Of a stretch of DNA of 64,000 nt, positions 16,016-24,690 are shown one piece after another (position 1 is the first letter of the stretch; each line of letters begins with the position of its first letter). The translations under genes and the position numbers were made by a program. The notes beneath the pieces were generated by a model, which saw only the letters and a list, made by a program, of their open reading frames with translations, did not search any database and was not told the origin of the DNA. This DNA comes from Spongiivirga sp046524175 (lineage in GTDB: Bacteria > Bacteroidota > Bacteroidia > Flavobacteriales > Flavobacteriaceae), in contig NZ_JBEFZF010000005.1 of NCBI RefSeq assembly GCF_046524175.1, positions 1 to 64,000 of the forward strand, in the 5' to 3' direction.

Positions 16016-18625
16016 TTAAAATTGCTGCCCGATAATGAAATGTGTTTCCCATCCATTTCTTTGTGTTTGCCCTGGTAGCGGATCGAAACCGTAACCAAAG
16101 TCAATACCTAGCAAACCAAAGGCTGGCATGAAAATACGCACCCCAAGACCGGCAGATCGTTTTAATTCAAACGGATTATAGTCTTTAAAAGTATTAAATG
16201 CGGCTCCTGCCTCTAAAAAAGTTAACCCATAAATAGAAGCTGCTGGTTTTAATGTTAGTGGATAGCGCAATTCTAAAGAGAATTTATTATAAATAGTAGA
16301 TCCATCAGTATTCGACTGACGCCCATCAGTACCGATTATAATTGGGTTTAATGATTGGTTAGGATACCCACGTAATCCGATAGCTTCAGTACCCCCGATA
16401 TTAAATTGACCAAGTCCGTCACCCCCAAGCGAAAAACGCTCAAATGGAATCACACCACGATCTTGGTTATATGCGCCTAAGAACGCAAACTCTGCAGATG
16501 ACTTCAGCACCAATTTATCAACTAAACGAGTATACCAATCTCCTTTAAACTTAATCTTATAAAATTCGAGCCATTTTACTTTTTCTTGCTGAATCTTCTC
16601 CGCATCAGCTAAAGGAACACCTTGGGCATCTGTTAAGATATTACCATTAGCATCCTTTTGCTGAAACTCTTCTTGGTTTTCTAAATCACCATAATCAACA
16701 CCGTTCCACAATGAATACGGTAGCGTAAATTTCGCACTTACCGAAAATTTAGATCCATACAATGGGAATATCAAGTTACCACTTAATGCCTGTCTGGTTA
16801 AGTCAATCGTATAAGCCAAGTTATTCGCAAAACCGGTAGATCCAATATTGAATAATCCTGTTCCAAAATTGTCGAACTCATAACTTTGAAATGATAATGA
16901 TTGTGACAAAATAAAGTTATCATCCGGCACCTGTAATTGTTTAGCAAGTCCAACAGTAATACCAGAGATTATGAACTTACGATCTTTATCAGCACGTCGT
17001 GTACGTTGGTTAAATTGAAATTGGGTTGTTCTCGATAATGATGTTGAAAAGGAAACCGGCTGTTTACCTCCTAACCAAGGTTCAGAAAATGAGAAACTAT
17101 AAGTTTGAAAAAATTGACTTGCCTGTAATCTAAGCGACAACGTTTGACCATCACCCATTGGTAAAGGCTTATATGCCTCTTTATTAAATAGGTCTTTAAC
17201 GGCAAAGTTATTAAACGATAGTCCCAGCGTACCGATGAAACCGCCACCACCAAAACCACCTTGTAGCTCAATCTGACTAGACCCTCTTTCTACCAAACCG
17301 TATTCAATATCGATGGTGCCATCATTAGGATTTGGATTTTTAAAGTCTGGCGAAACCTGTTCAGGATCAAAAAATCCTAACTGTCCAAGTTCACGAACCG
17401 AACGCACCACATCATCTTTACGGTATAACGCTCCAGGTTTTGTACGTATTTCTCTAAAAATTACATGATCATTAGTTTTATCATTTCCAACAACCGTGAT
17501 TTTATTAAACTTCGCCCGCTTTCCCTCTATAATTCTGATCTCAAAATTAATGGTATCATTCTCCGCACTCACCTCAACTGGGTTAATACTTGAAAATAAA
17601 TACCCGCTATTTTGATACAAATTGGTTAGATCATTTGCGTCAGGCTTAGAATTGTCTGCTATTTGCTTTTTAAGCAATACCCCATTGTATACATCGCCCT
17701 TTCTAATACCTAATACTTGATTCAACTGCGCATTGGTATAGGCCGAATTACCTAAGTAATTGATATCACCAAAAAAGTACCGGCTACCCTCTTGCACCTT
17801 TATATTAAGATCTAAAGTATTTTCTTCTTTATTAAAGGCCACAGTATCTGTAATGATCCTTGCATCTCGGTAGCCTTTTTCTTTGTATTTATCGATTACA
17901 CTAACTAAATCTTCTTTGTAATCATCTTCAATAAATTTTGATTTCTTCCAGAAACGACCAAATGCCTTCTTTTTGGTATTCTTCATTTGCTTACGCAGCT
18001 TCCCATCAGATAGGACTTCATTACCCTCAAAATCAATATTGCCAATCTTTACCTTATCACCTAGATCGACATTTACTATCATATTTACCGCATTAGTAGC
18101 CGTGGTGTCTTTTGATGTTAACAACGATGTTTTTACGTTGAGATAACCCACTTTCCGGTACTTATTTTCAATAAAGTTCTTCGTATTTGTAAGGAAGCTT
18201 TCGGTTAGCTTCTTTCCTTTTTTAAGGTCAGTTTCCTTAACAATATCGTCGATTTTACCTTGTTTTTTAATCCCTTGGAATTTTACTTCAGATAAAGTAG
18301 GAAGCTCTTTAATAGCCAATTCAAGGAATGCTTTATCCCCCTGCACATCGGTTAAAAAAATCTCGATATCACTAAACAATTCTAATTTCCAAAGCTTGTT
18401 AATCACTTCTGTAATTCGCTCTCCAGGAATTGAGATAACCTCGCCTTTTCTAAGACCGGTAAACGTAAGTACAGTTTGTTTGTTGTAACTCACTATACCG
18501 GTAACTTCTATGCCCCCTATAACGTATTTTTTACCATTATCGAAGGTAGCCTCTTGCGCATTTACTTGATTAAAACCAATACAAAAAAGAAGTAATAGGA
18601 ATAGTTTAAGGTAATTTTTTTGCAT
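16016..18625 (-). CDS. bamA: BamA outer-membrane protein assembly factor
   Basis: 869 residues from the ATG at 18625, which gives the signal peptide 'MQKNYLKLFLLLLFCIGF'. In-frame upstream codons to 18802 overlap uppS and are not used. Five POTRA domains span about 25-440 ('GIEVTGIVSYNKQTVLTFTG' is the first), followed by a 16-stranded barrel with 'LSLRLQASQFFQ', the conserved 'GGDGLGQFNIGGTEAIGLRGY' loop-6 region (RGY in place of the common RGF) and the terminal 'HFIIGQQF' ending in Phe. It inserts beta-barrel proteins into the outer membrane. It starts 7 bp after uppS, so the two are co-transcribed. Confidence 0.96.
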   Translation of the reverse strand: MQKNYLKLFLLLLFCIGFNQVNAQEATFDNGKKYVIGGIEVTGIVSYNKQTVLTFTGLRKGEVISIPGERITEVINKLWKLELFSDIEIFLTDVQGDKAFLELAIKELPTLSEVKFQGIKKQGKIDDIVKETDLKKGKKLTESFLTNTKNFIENKYRKVGYLNVKTSLLTSKDTTATNAVNMIVNVDLGDKVKIGNIDFEGNEVLSDGKLRKQMKNTKKKAFGRFWKKSKFIEDDYKEDLVSVIDKYKEKGYRDARIITDTVAFNKEENTLDLNIKVQEGSRYFFGDINYLGNSAYTNAQLNQVLGIRKGDVYNGVLLKKQIADNSKPDANDLTNLYQNSGYLFSSINPVEVSAENDTINFEIRIIEGKRAKFNKITVVGNDKTNDHVIFREIRTKPGALYRKDDVVRSVRELGQLGFFDPEQVSPDFKNPNPNDGTIDIEYGLVERGSSQIELQGGFGGGGFIGTLGLSFNNFAVKDLFNKEAYKPLPMGDGQTLSLRLQASQFFQTYSFSFSEPWLGGKQPVSFSTSLSRTTQFQFNQRTRRADKDRKFIISGITVGLAKQLQVPDDNFILSQSLSFQSYEFDNFGTGLFNIGSTGFANNLAYTIDLTRQALSGNLIFPLYGSKFSVSAKFTLPYSLWNGVDYGDLENQEEFQQKDANGNILTDAQGVPLADAEKIQQEKVKWLEFYKIKFKGDWYTRLVDKLVLKSSAEFAFLGAYNQDRGVIPFERFSLGGDGLGQFNIGGTEAIGLRGYPNQSLNPIIIGTDGRQSNTDGSTIYNKFSLELRYPLTLKPAASIYGLTFLEAGAAFNTFKDYNPFELKRSAGLGVRIFMPAFGLLGIDFGYGFDPLPGQTQRNGWETHFIIGQQF

Positions 18626-18632
18626 TAAGGTG

Positions 18633-19373
18633 CTAGTTAAGTTGTTCACTCGTTTTTCCAAATCTACGCTCTCTTTTTTGATAATTGATAATGGCCTCAA
18701 CCAAATGTTCTTTTTTAAAATCGGGCCAAAGTACCTCGGTAAAATATAACTCAGCATATGCAATTTGCCACAACAAAAAGTTACTGATCCGGCATTCCCC
18801 ACTAGTACGAATTAACAAATCGACATCCGGTAAATTTTGCGTGTAAAGATGCTTATTTATGACTGCTTCGTCAATCACATCGGGCGAAATTATATTATTT
18901 TTAACTTTAATACTAATTTCTTTAACAGCATTACTTAATTCTTCCCGAGACCCATAACTTAAGGCTAAAGAAAGGGTCATATGGGTGTGATGTTTCGTTT
19001 TGTCAATTACCTCTAGTAATTCACGCCTTGCCTTTGATGGCAGCGCATTCAGGTTACCAATTGCATTGAGTTTTATGTTGTTGTCGGTAAGTGTTTTTAA
19101 TTCTTTTTTCAGAGAAGTGACCAATAACTTCATTAAGGTATCGACCTCTAGTTTTGGACGATTCCAGTTTTCGGTACTAAAGGCATATAACGTTAAATTT
19201 TTAACGCCAAGTTCGGCACACGCTTCTACTGTTCCGCGCACAGCCTTAGTACCTTTTTCGTGACCAAAAACCCGCATTTTGCCTTGCTTTTTGGCCCACC
19301 TGCCATTACCATCCATAATAATAGCAATGTGTTTCGGTATGTTAGTGTTGTCTATTTGATCTGCTATGTCCAT
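18633..19373 (-). CDS. uppS: Undecaprenyl (isoprenyl) diphosphate synthase
   Basis: 246 residues from the ATG at 19373; longer in-frame starts overlap the upstream gene. It condenses isopentenyl diphosphate units into the C55 lipid carrier for peptidoglycan and polysaccharides. The catalytic 'IIMDGNGRWAKKQGK' with Asp21, 'FSTENWNRP' and 'RTSGECRISNFLLWQ' are present; the usual 'GEQR' reads 'GECR'. It is sandwiched between the DUF6089 gene (7 bp upstream) and bamA (7 bp downstream). Confidence 0.95.
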   Translation of the reverse strand: MDIADQIDNTNIPKHIAIIMDGNGRWAKKQGKMRVFGHEKGTKAVRGTVEACAELGVKNLTLYAFSTENWNRPKLEVDTLMKLLVTSLKKELKTLTDNNIKLNAIGNLNALPSKARRELLEVIDKTKHHTHMTLSLALSYGSREELSNAVKEISIKVKNNIISPDVIDEAVINKHLYTQNLPDVDLLIRTSGECRISNFLLWQIAYAELYFTEVLWPDFKKEHLVEAIINYQKRERRFGKTSEQLN

Positions 19374-19380
19374 TTCATCT

Positions 19381-20040
19381 TCAATAATCCCTGCAATAGC
19401 ATGGTCTTCTTCCGAAGGTATAGGTAAGTGTGGCGCCAGTAAAAACATACCAATCATCGCTATTGGTATTTCCAAAGGTAACAATCCCTGTGTCATTACC
19501 TTCAAGATTATCCGTTAATGTGTAGCGTGCGCCAATTTCAGCACCAAGTACTAGATGTTTTGCAATACTTGCTTTCACACCTAAAGTCATTGGTATTGAA
19601 AAATCCCAATCTGTTTCTGTAGCTAAGCTGCTATTAACAACTCGATACGAGAAATAAGAAACACCACCATATATATAAGGACTCACCACCCTTCGTTCGT
19701 TATGTAAGTTAAACTCTAAAAAGTTAAATTCCATCCCAAGCGAAAATTCTGATATCCTATTTGAAAATGAGAACCCTCTTGCTTGTCGTCTTCGATCATC
19801 AGAGTTTCTATCTATTCCTTGAATATCAGCGTATGTATACGATGCTCTCCAGGCGTAACGAGGACTCCGATTCCATTTATAAAGCACTCCCAGAGCAAGC
19901 TGATTCGGTTTTATGTATGATGTACTACCTACATCACCTATAAAATTACTTCCACCAGCAAAAAGTCCAAGTTCATGTATTTGTGCTATTCCCACTTGTG
20001 TAGTCAAGACCACAAAAAGAACTACAAACGCTTTTTTCAT
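19381..20040 (-). CDS. DUF6089 outer-membrane beta-barrel-like protein
   Basis: 219 residues: signal peptide ending VGIAQ, 'HELGLFAGGSNFIGDVG', then alternating strands suited to an eight-stranded small barrel and a final 'LTYTFGRRPCYCRDY' with a Cys pair. Homologues always sit before uppS-bamA in flavobacteria, so a role in outer-membrane assembly is likely but not proven. Confidence 0.8.
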   Translation of the reverse strand: MKKAFVVLFVVLTTQVGIAQIHELGLFAGGSNFIGDVGSTSYIKPNQLALGVLYKWNRSPRYAWRASYTYADIQGIDRNSDDRRRQARGFSFSNRISEFSLGMEFNFLEFNLHNERRVVSPYIYGGVSYFSYRVVNSSLATETDWDFSIPMTLGVKASIAKHLVLGAEIGARYTLTDNLEGNDTGIVTFGNTNSDDWYVFTGATLTYTFGRRPCYCRDY

Positions 20041-20055
20041 ACTTTATAAAGTTTG

Positions 20056-20063
20056 CAAATATA
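20056..20063 (-). promoter_or_regulatory. -7 element for the DUF6089-uppS-bamA operon
   Basis: The minus strand reads TATATTTG, a full match to TAnnTTTG, placing the transcript start near 20052, about 12 nt before the ATG at 20040. A clear -33 box is not seen. Confidence 0.45.
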
Positions 20064-20233
20064 ACAATTCTCACTTCACATAACGAAGCACTATTCATGA
20101 AGTAGCTTAGTGCCTGGGAATATGATTCAAGAATTTGACAACAAGGTGTTTTTTCAACACTATTTTTAAACTGTATTTAAAGGTATTTATTGTGCACTGC
20201 AAGCCACAATACAAGAAAGACTGATTAATAAAA

Positions 20234-21118
20234 CTAGTTACGTTTATCTTCGCCCCAAAGTAATTTATTTCTAAGCGTTTTCAGGAAGCTTTGAGCCTTG
20301 AGCTCGATTAAATTAATATCAAAAGGTGCCCTCTTTATAATAAGATCGGTATGGTTAGGCACTGTAGCAATTCGCGAATCTAATGATACCAAATAGGTAT
20401 CCTCCCTACCCGATACTCGTAATTTAATTTCAGTAGAATCAGGAATTACCAGTGGGCGTGCATTCAAATTATGAGGGGCAATTGGTGTTAATACAATACT
20501 TTTTGCGTCGGGTGCAATTACCGGACCTGCACAGCTCAAACTATATCCGGTAGAACCAGTTGGTGTAGCCACAATTAAACCATCGGCCCAATAACTAGTA
20601 AGGTACTCTTCATTTAAATAGGTTTCAACAGTAATCATACTCGTTGTATTCTTCCGACTGATCGCGATCTCATTTAAAGCGAAATCTAAATCTCCCACAC
20701 TTTCAATTTCGGGAGAAGCGCTTATCTGCAGTAAACTTCTGTTTACTATGTTGTAATCTTTGTTAATAATTTGACTGACAGACTCTTCTATTTTGTCTTT
20801 TTGAATAGTCGCCAAAAAACCCAACCTTCCTGTATTAATACCTATAATGGGCAAACCACAATTACGAACATAGGTAACTGTTCTCAAAATAGTACCATCT
20901 CCTCCAATACTGAACAATAAATCGAAAGAAGGGTCGACAGGATCGTCAACAGAAAAAGTGGCGAATGCTTTGGACAAGTTCACCTCTTCTTTCACAATTG
21001 CATAAAAGCTCTCTTCTACAACTGCTTCCACTCCGTTTTCAACAAGAGCATCAATCAATAATTTGACATATTTACCCGAATTGTTGCGATAGGTTTGTCC
21101 GTAAATAGCAACTTTCAT
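20234..21118 (-). CDS. nadK: NAD kinase
   Basis: 294 residues. It phosphorylates NAD to NADP. Motifs are 'SIGGDGTILRT' (GGDGT at 72-76), 'GINTGRLGFLATI', 'LNEIAISRKNTTSM' (NE/D motif) and 'TPTGSTGYSLSCAGPV'. It lies 25 bp after the CBS-domain gene and is part of the minus-strand envelope block. Confidence 0.95.
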   Translation of the reverse strand: MKVAIYGQTYRNNSGKYVKLLIDALVENGVEAVVEESFYAIVKEEVNLSKAFATFSVDDPVDPSFDLLFSIGGDGTILRTVTYVRNCGLPIIGINTGRLGFLATIQKDKIEESVSQIINKDYNIVNRSLLQISASPEIESVGDLDFALNEIAISRKNTTSMITVETYLNEEYLTSYWADGLIVATPTGSTGYSLSCAGPVIAPDAKSIVLTPIAPHNLNARPLVIPDSTEIKLRVSGREDTYLVSLDSRIATVPNHTDLIIKRAPFDINLIELKAQSFLKTLRNKLLWGEDKRN

Positions 21119-21143
21119 GTGTGTATCTGGTTTGAGTATTGAA

Positions 21144-21800
21144 TTACATATTTAAGTATCGATCTAAATAAGCCGACCGATCTTTTAAGGTGTCTATAAA
21201 CACATCATCATCGTTACCAAAAATAACGTTGTAACTATAACGTCTAAAGGTTTGTAAAACCTCGTTCAAGTTGCTGTTGTTTATTTTTAAAGTTATCTGC
21301 ACCATATCATCTTTCGCTTCGGAGATAAAAGCACCAAGTAACTTACCGTTATTCGATTCAACAATTTGGGCAATTTCACCAAATGAGTAATCTTTCAAGC
21401 CTTTTTCAACCACAAGAATACCTCCAGGTTCACTTAAAAAAGGAGTAGCATGAAAAAGGTCGAGCACCTCGGTTAACTCATAATACCCAATATATTTATT
21501 GTCACTGTTAAGTACTGGCATAATGTTGCTTTCATTTTTAGCAAAAGCTTCAATAACATCTAACCAGTTAGTATGCTCCTTAACAAAAAATAAATCTAAT
21601 TCATATTGATAATCACTAAGCACATTATTACTATCGTAGTTTTTGGCATCATCTTCAAAAACTGCCCCAAGTAACACATCATTTTCAATTACCGGTAAAT
21701 GCGAATAGGTAAGTTGATTAAACAGCTGATGTACCTGCGTTATGGGCGTTTGTAAATTTAAAGGATGAATCCTTTTTGATATAAGTTGATTGATCTCCAT
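21144..21800 (-). CDS. CBS-domain regulatory protein
   Basis: 218 residues: two CBS motifs (about 5-60, 'TPITQVHQLFNQLTYSHLPV', and about 70-125, 'NIMPVLNSDNKYIGYYEL') and a C-terminal ACT-like beta-alpha-beta region (about 135-215). CBS pairs usually bind adenine nucleotides. Co-occurrence with nadK directly downstream suggests a link with nucleotide sensing; the target is unknown. Confidence 0.8.
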   Translation of the reverse strand: MEINQLISKRIHPLNLQTPITQVHQLFNQLTYSHLPVIENDVLLGAVFEDDAKNYDSNNVLSDYQYELDLFFVKEHTNWLDVIEAFAKNESNIMPVLNSDNKYIGYYELTEVLDLFHATPFLSEPGGILVVEKGLKDYSFGEIAQIVESNNGKLLGAFISEAKDDMVQITLKINNSNLNEVLQTFRRYSYNVIFGNDDDVFIDTLKDRSAYLDRYLNM

Positions 21801-21832
21801 CTGATTGCAAATTAATTAAAATTAATGATAAC

Positions 21833-21844
21833 CACCCGTGGGTG
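21833..21844. promoter_or_regulatory. Inverted repeat between CBS gene and pdxJ
   Basis: CACCC-GT-GGGTG is a 5+5 bp inverted repeat, GC-rich in an AT-rich intergenic region, located 6 bp upstream of the pdxJ -7 element. It is placed where a regulator could block RNA polymerase. No known regulator is assigned. Confidence 0.35.
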
Positions 21845-21850
21845 AGTTCG

Positions 21851-21858
21851 TATTTTTG
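21851..21858 (+). promoter_or_regulatory. -7 element for pdxJ
   Basis: TATTTTTG matches TAnnTTTG, with the predicted start near 21862 and a leader of about 31 nt before the ATG at 21893. No good -33 TTTG is found at the expected spacing. Confidence 0.45.
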
Positions 21859-21892
21859 CACTGCTTTTAATCGTTTTCAATTTTAAAAGATT

Positions 21893-22606
21893 ATGACCAA
21901 ACTAAGTGTAAACGTAAACAAAATTGCCACTTTACGTAATGCCCGTGGTGGCGATGTTCCAAATTTAGTTGCAATGTCAAAGGATATTGAAAAATTTGGT
22001 GCTCAGGGTATCACTATTCATCCAAGACCAGATGAAAGACATATTAGATACCAAGATGCTTATGATCTTAAAAAAGTGGTGACCACCGAATTGAATATAG
22101 AAGGAAATCCGATTAAGAAGTTTATTGACCTTGTTTTGGAAGTAAAGCCCGAACAGGTAACCTTGGTACCTGATGCCGTTGATGCAATAACAAGTAATGC
22201 AGGATGGGACACTGTAGCAAACAAAGCTTTTTTACAAGAGGTAATAACGGAATTTAAACGAAATAATATCCGAACTTCCATTTTTGTAGATCCTGTTCTT
22301 AAAATGGTTGAAGGTGCAAAAGAAACAGGAACCGATCGTATTGAGTTATACACGGAAGAATTTGCCACTGAATATGACAAAGGAAACACCGCCGCCGTAA
22401 AATCATATACCTACGCATCGGTACTGGCAAATGAGCTCAACTTGGGAGTGAATGCAGGACACGATCTCAGTTTAAAAAACATTAAATTCTTTAAAGACGA
22501 AGTGCCTAACGTATTAGAAGTATCTATCGGTCATGCCCTTATTGCAGAATCATTATATATGGGTATTGAAACAGTCATAACATCATACTTACAAAAACTT
22601 AGTTAA
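21893..22606 (+). CDS. pdxJ: Pyridoxine 5'-phosphate synthase
   Basis: 237 residues. It closes the ring of pyridoxine phosphate from deoxyxylulose 5-phosphate and 1-amino-3-hydroxyacetone phosphate in vitamin B6 synthesis. Motifs are 'LSVNVNKIATLRNARGG', 'ITIHPRPDERHI', 'VTLVPDA', 'VNAGHDLSLKNI' and 'VSIGHALIAESL'. Its stop overlaps the next start (TAATG), so the hydrolase gene is translationally coupled. Confidence 0.95.
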   Translation: MTKLSVNVNKIATLRNARGGDVPNLVAMSKDIEKFGAQGITIHPRPDERHIRYQDAYDLKKVVTTELNIEGNPIKKFIDLVLEVKPEQVTLVPDAVDAITSNAGWDTVANKAFLQEVITEFKRNNIRTSIFVDPVLKMVEGAKETGTDRIELYTEEFATEYDKGNTAAVKSYTYASVLANELNLGVNAGHDLSLKNIKFFKDEVPNVLEVSIGHALIAESLYMGIETVITSYLQKLS

Positions 22607-23373
22607 TGCTATTACATTCTAAGATTTTAGGGGAAGGAACTCCGCTGGTCATTTTGCATGGTTTCCTCGGAATGTCAGATAATTGGAAAACATTGGGTAG
22701 CCGATTTTCCGAAAGTGGTTTTCAGGTACATTTGGTTGATCAGCGAAATCATGGTAGAAGCTTTCATAGTGCCGATTTCTCTTATCAACACATGGCCGAT
22801 GATATTCTATACTATTGTGATCATTATCAACTGGAAAAAACACATATTATTGGCCACTCGATGGGTGGCAAAACCGCCATGCTTTTTGCTACCGACAATG
22901 CAGAAAAAGTAGAAAAATTATTAGTGGCAGATATCGGCCCACAACAGTACCCACCACATCATCAAGAAATATTAAATGGCCTGAGTGCACTTGATTTTTC
23001 GAAGATCACTTCTAGAAAAGAAGCTGACGAATCACTTTCGAAATATATTCAGGATCAAGGCATTAGAATGTTTCTTCTTAAAAATATTTATCGCACCGAT
23101 AAAAACACCCTTGGGCTTAGAATTAATTTAGAAGTGTTAAAAGAGTCGGCTGAAGATATCGGAGAAGCTTTACCAAACACTTCTATTTTTCATGGAAAAA
23201 CCTTATTTTTAAAAGGAGAAAAATCCGGATACATAACCCCAAACAACACCGCACTGATCAAATTACACTTTCCGGAGGCATCTGTTCAAACAGTTAGCAA
23301 TGCCGGACATTGGCTACATGCTGAAAATCAGCAAGAATTTTATGATAAGGCTGCTGCTTTTTTAACAGCATAA
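22606..23373 (+). CDS. Alpha/beta-hydrolase (YbfF-like esterase)
   Basis: 255 residues with 'VILHGFLGMSDNWKTLG' (oxyanion loop), nucleophile Ser85 in 'GHSMGGKTA', and the catalytic His in 'NAGHWLHAENQQEF'. It resembles YbfF-type short-chain acyl esterases. Its start overlaps the pdxJ stop by 1 bp, a pairing common in flavobacteria, yet the substrate is unknown. Confidence 0.85.
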   Translation: MLLHSKILGEGTPLVILHGFLGMSDNWKTLGSRFSESGFQVHLVDQRNHGRSFHSADFSYQHMADDILYYCDHYQLEKTHIIGHSMGGKTAMLFATDNAEKVEKLLVADIGPQQYPPHHQEILNGLSALDFSKITSRKEADESLSKYIQDQGIRMFLLKNIYRTDKNTLGLRINLEVLKESAEDIGEALPNTSIFHGKTLFLKGEKSGYITPNNTALIKLHFPEASVQTVSNAGHWLHAENQQEFYDKAAAFLTA

Positions 23374-23433
23374 GTAATAATCGAATATTATTTATAAGGT
23401 GCTTTTGCATCAAAACCTACTATACCCAATACT

Positions 23434-24678
23434 ATGAACATTAAAAAAATCTGTTTTATTATTTGTGTATTTCTTAGCGGAACCATCATATATGCAGGTG
23501 GGTACCGCATAAGCGTACAAGGCAATAAACAACTAGCGATGGGCCATACAGGTGTTGCCGTAATCTCAAGCGCTGAAAACATATTTTTCAACCCGGCTTC
23601 TATGTCGTTTTTAAATGGCGAGTTAAATGTTTCTTTAGGAGTAAGCGGGGTCTTTTCAAATGTTGCTTTTCAAAATCAAGACTTAGGCATTAGTACTGCA
23701 ACTGATAATAGTATACGCACGCCTGTTTATGCTTATGGAACATATAAAATTAATAATTGGTTATCAGCAGGACTGGCGGTTTATACACCTTATGGGAGCA
23801 GTGTTACCTGGCCAACAGACTGGGCCGGATCTCATTTGGTTAATAATATCGAGTTACAATCAATATTTATCCAACCTACTGTTTCCGTTAAATTAAGCGA
23901 CCATTTAAGTATTGGTGGTGGTCCCATTTATGCTATCGGATCGGTTAATTTCAATAGGAATTTAAGTCGAACCTTATCCAACACCGAAGGAGCGCGTACT
24001 AATGTAACCATTGACGATAAGGGGATTACCGCTTGGGGGTATAATGTTGGTTTGTTATTCCGGGCAAGTGGTAAATTAAACGTTGGTATTAGCTATAGGT
24101 CTGAAATAATTGTTGAAGCAGAAAATGGAGATGCTGATTTTGAGAATGTACCATCGGCATTGCCTGGTGATTTTTCAGACACCACTTTTGATGCTTCCTT
24201 GCCGCTTCCTGCAGAACTTACCGTAGGACTTTCTTATCAAATAAATAATAAAGTTTTGGTCGCTTTCGACTTTAATCGCGCCTACTGGAATGTGTACAAA
24301 AGTTTGGATGTTCAATTTGATAACAGTGCTGGCTTATCTCGAAACCCTCGTAACTATAAAAATGCATCGACCTATAGGTTTGGCTTACAATATACAGCTA
24401 ACCAGCGATTTGTGTTAAGGGGTGGTTTTTATTTTGATGAATCGCCAATTCAAGACGGGTTTTACGCTCCAGAAACCCCTCGAAATGATTCCGTTGGTTT
24501 TACTGGAGGATTTACCATTAACATCAACCCGCGCTTAGCGGTCGACACTTCCTTCTTGTATTTACGCTTCGCAGAGGTAACGAATTCATACGACTTTTTT
24601 GATGACGGATCTTCATTTGGAGGCACTTATAAATCGAATGCTTTTATTCCTGGAATCGGACTTTCCTACAAACTATAA
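23434..24678 (+). CDS. OmpP1/FadL family outer-membrane transporter
   Basis: 414 residues: signal peptide ending IIYAG, mature start 'GYRISVQGNKQLAMGHTGVA', then 'NIFFNPASMSFL' and strands of a 14-stranded FadL barrel to the terminal 'GIGLSYKL'. It probably takes up long-chain hydrophobic molecules such as fatty acids. It is followed by a secreted SGNH lipoprotein 12 bp away, suggesting joint lipid or ester use. Confidence 0.88.
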   Translation: MNIKKICFIICVFLSGTIIYAGGYRISVQGNKQLAMGHTGVAVISSAENIFFNPASMSFLNGELNVSLGVSGVFSNVAFQNQDLGISTATDNSIRTPVYAYGTYKINNWLSAGLAVYTPYGSSVTWPTDWAGSHLVNNIELQSIFIQPTVSVKLSDHLSIGGGPIYAIGSVNFNRNLSRTLSNTEGARTNVTIDDKGITAWGYNVGLLFRASGKLNVGISYRSEIIVEAENGDADFENVPSALPGDFSDTTFDASLPLPAELTVGLSYQINNKVLVAFDFNRAYWNVYKSLDVQFDNSAGLSRNPRNYKNASTYRFGLQYTANQRFVLRGGFYFDESPIQDGFYAPETPRNDSVGFTGGFTININPRLAVDTSFLYLRFAEVTNSYDFFDDGSSFGGTYKSNAFIPGIGLSYKL

Positions 24679-24690
24679 CCCAACAAAACC

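Noticed and set aside
15853..16104. 83-codon minus-strand frame overlapping the end of bamA
   Set aside because: It overlaps bamA in another frame, its C-terminus is encoded by the inverted repeat, and it shows no family pattern. The gap is better read as a structured non-coding element.
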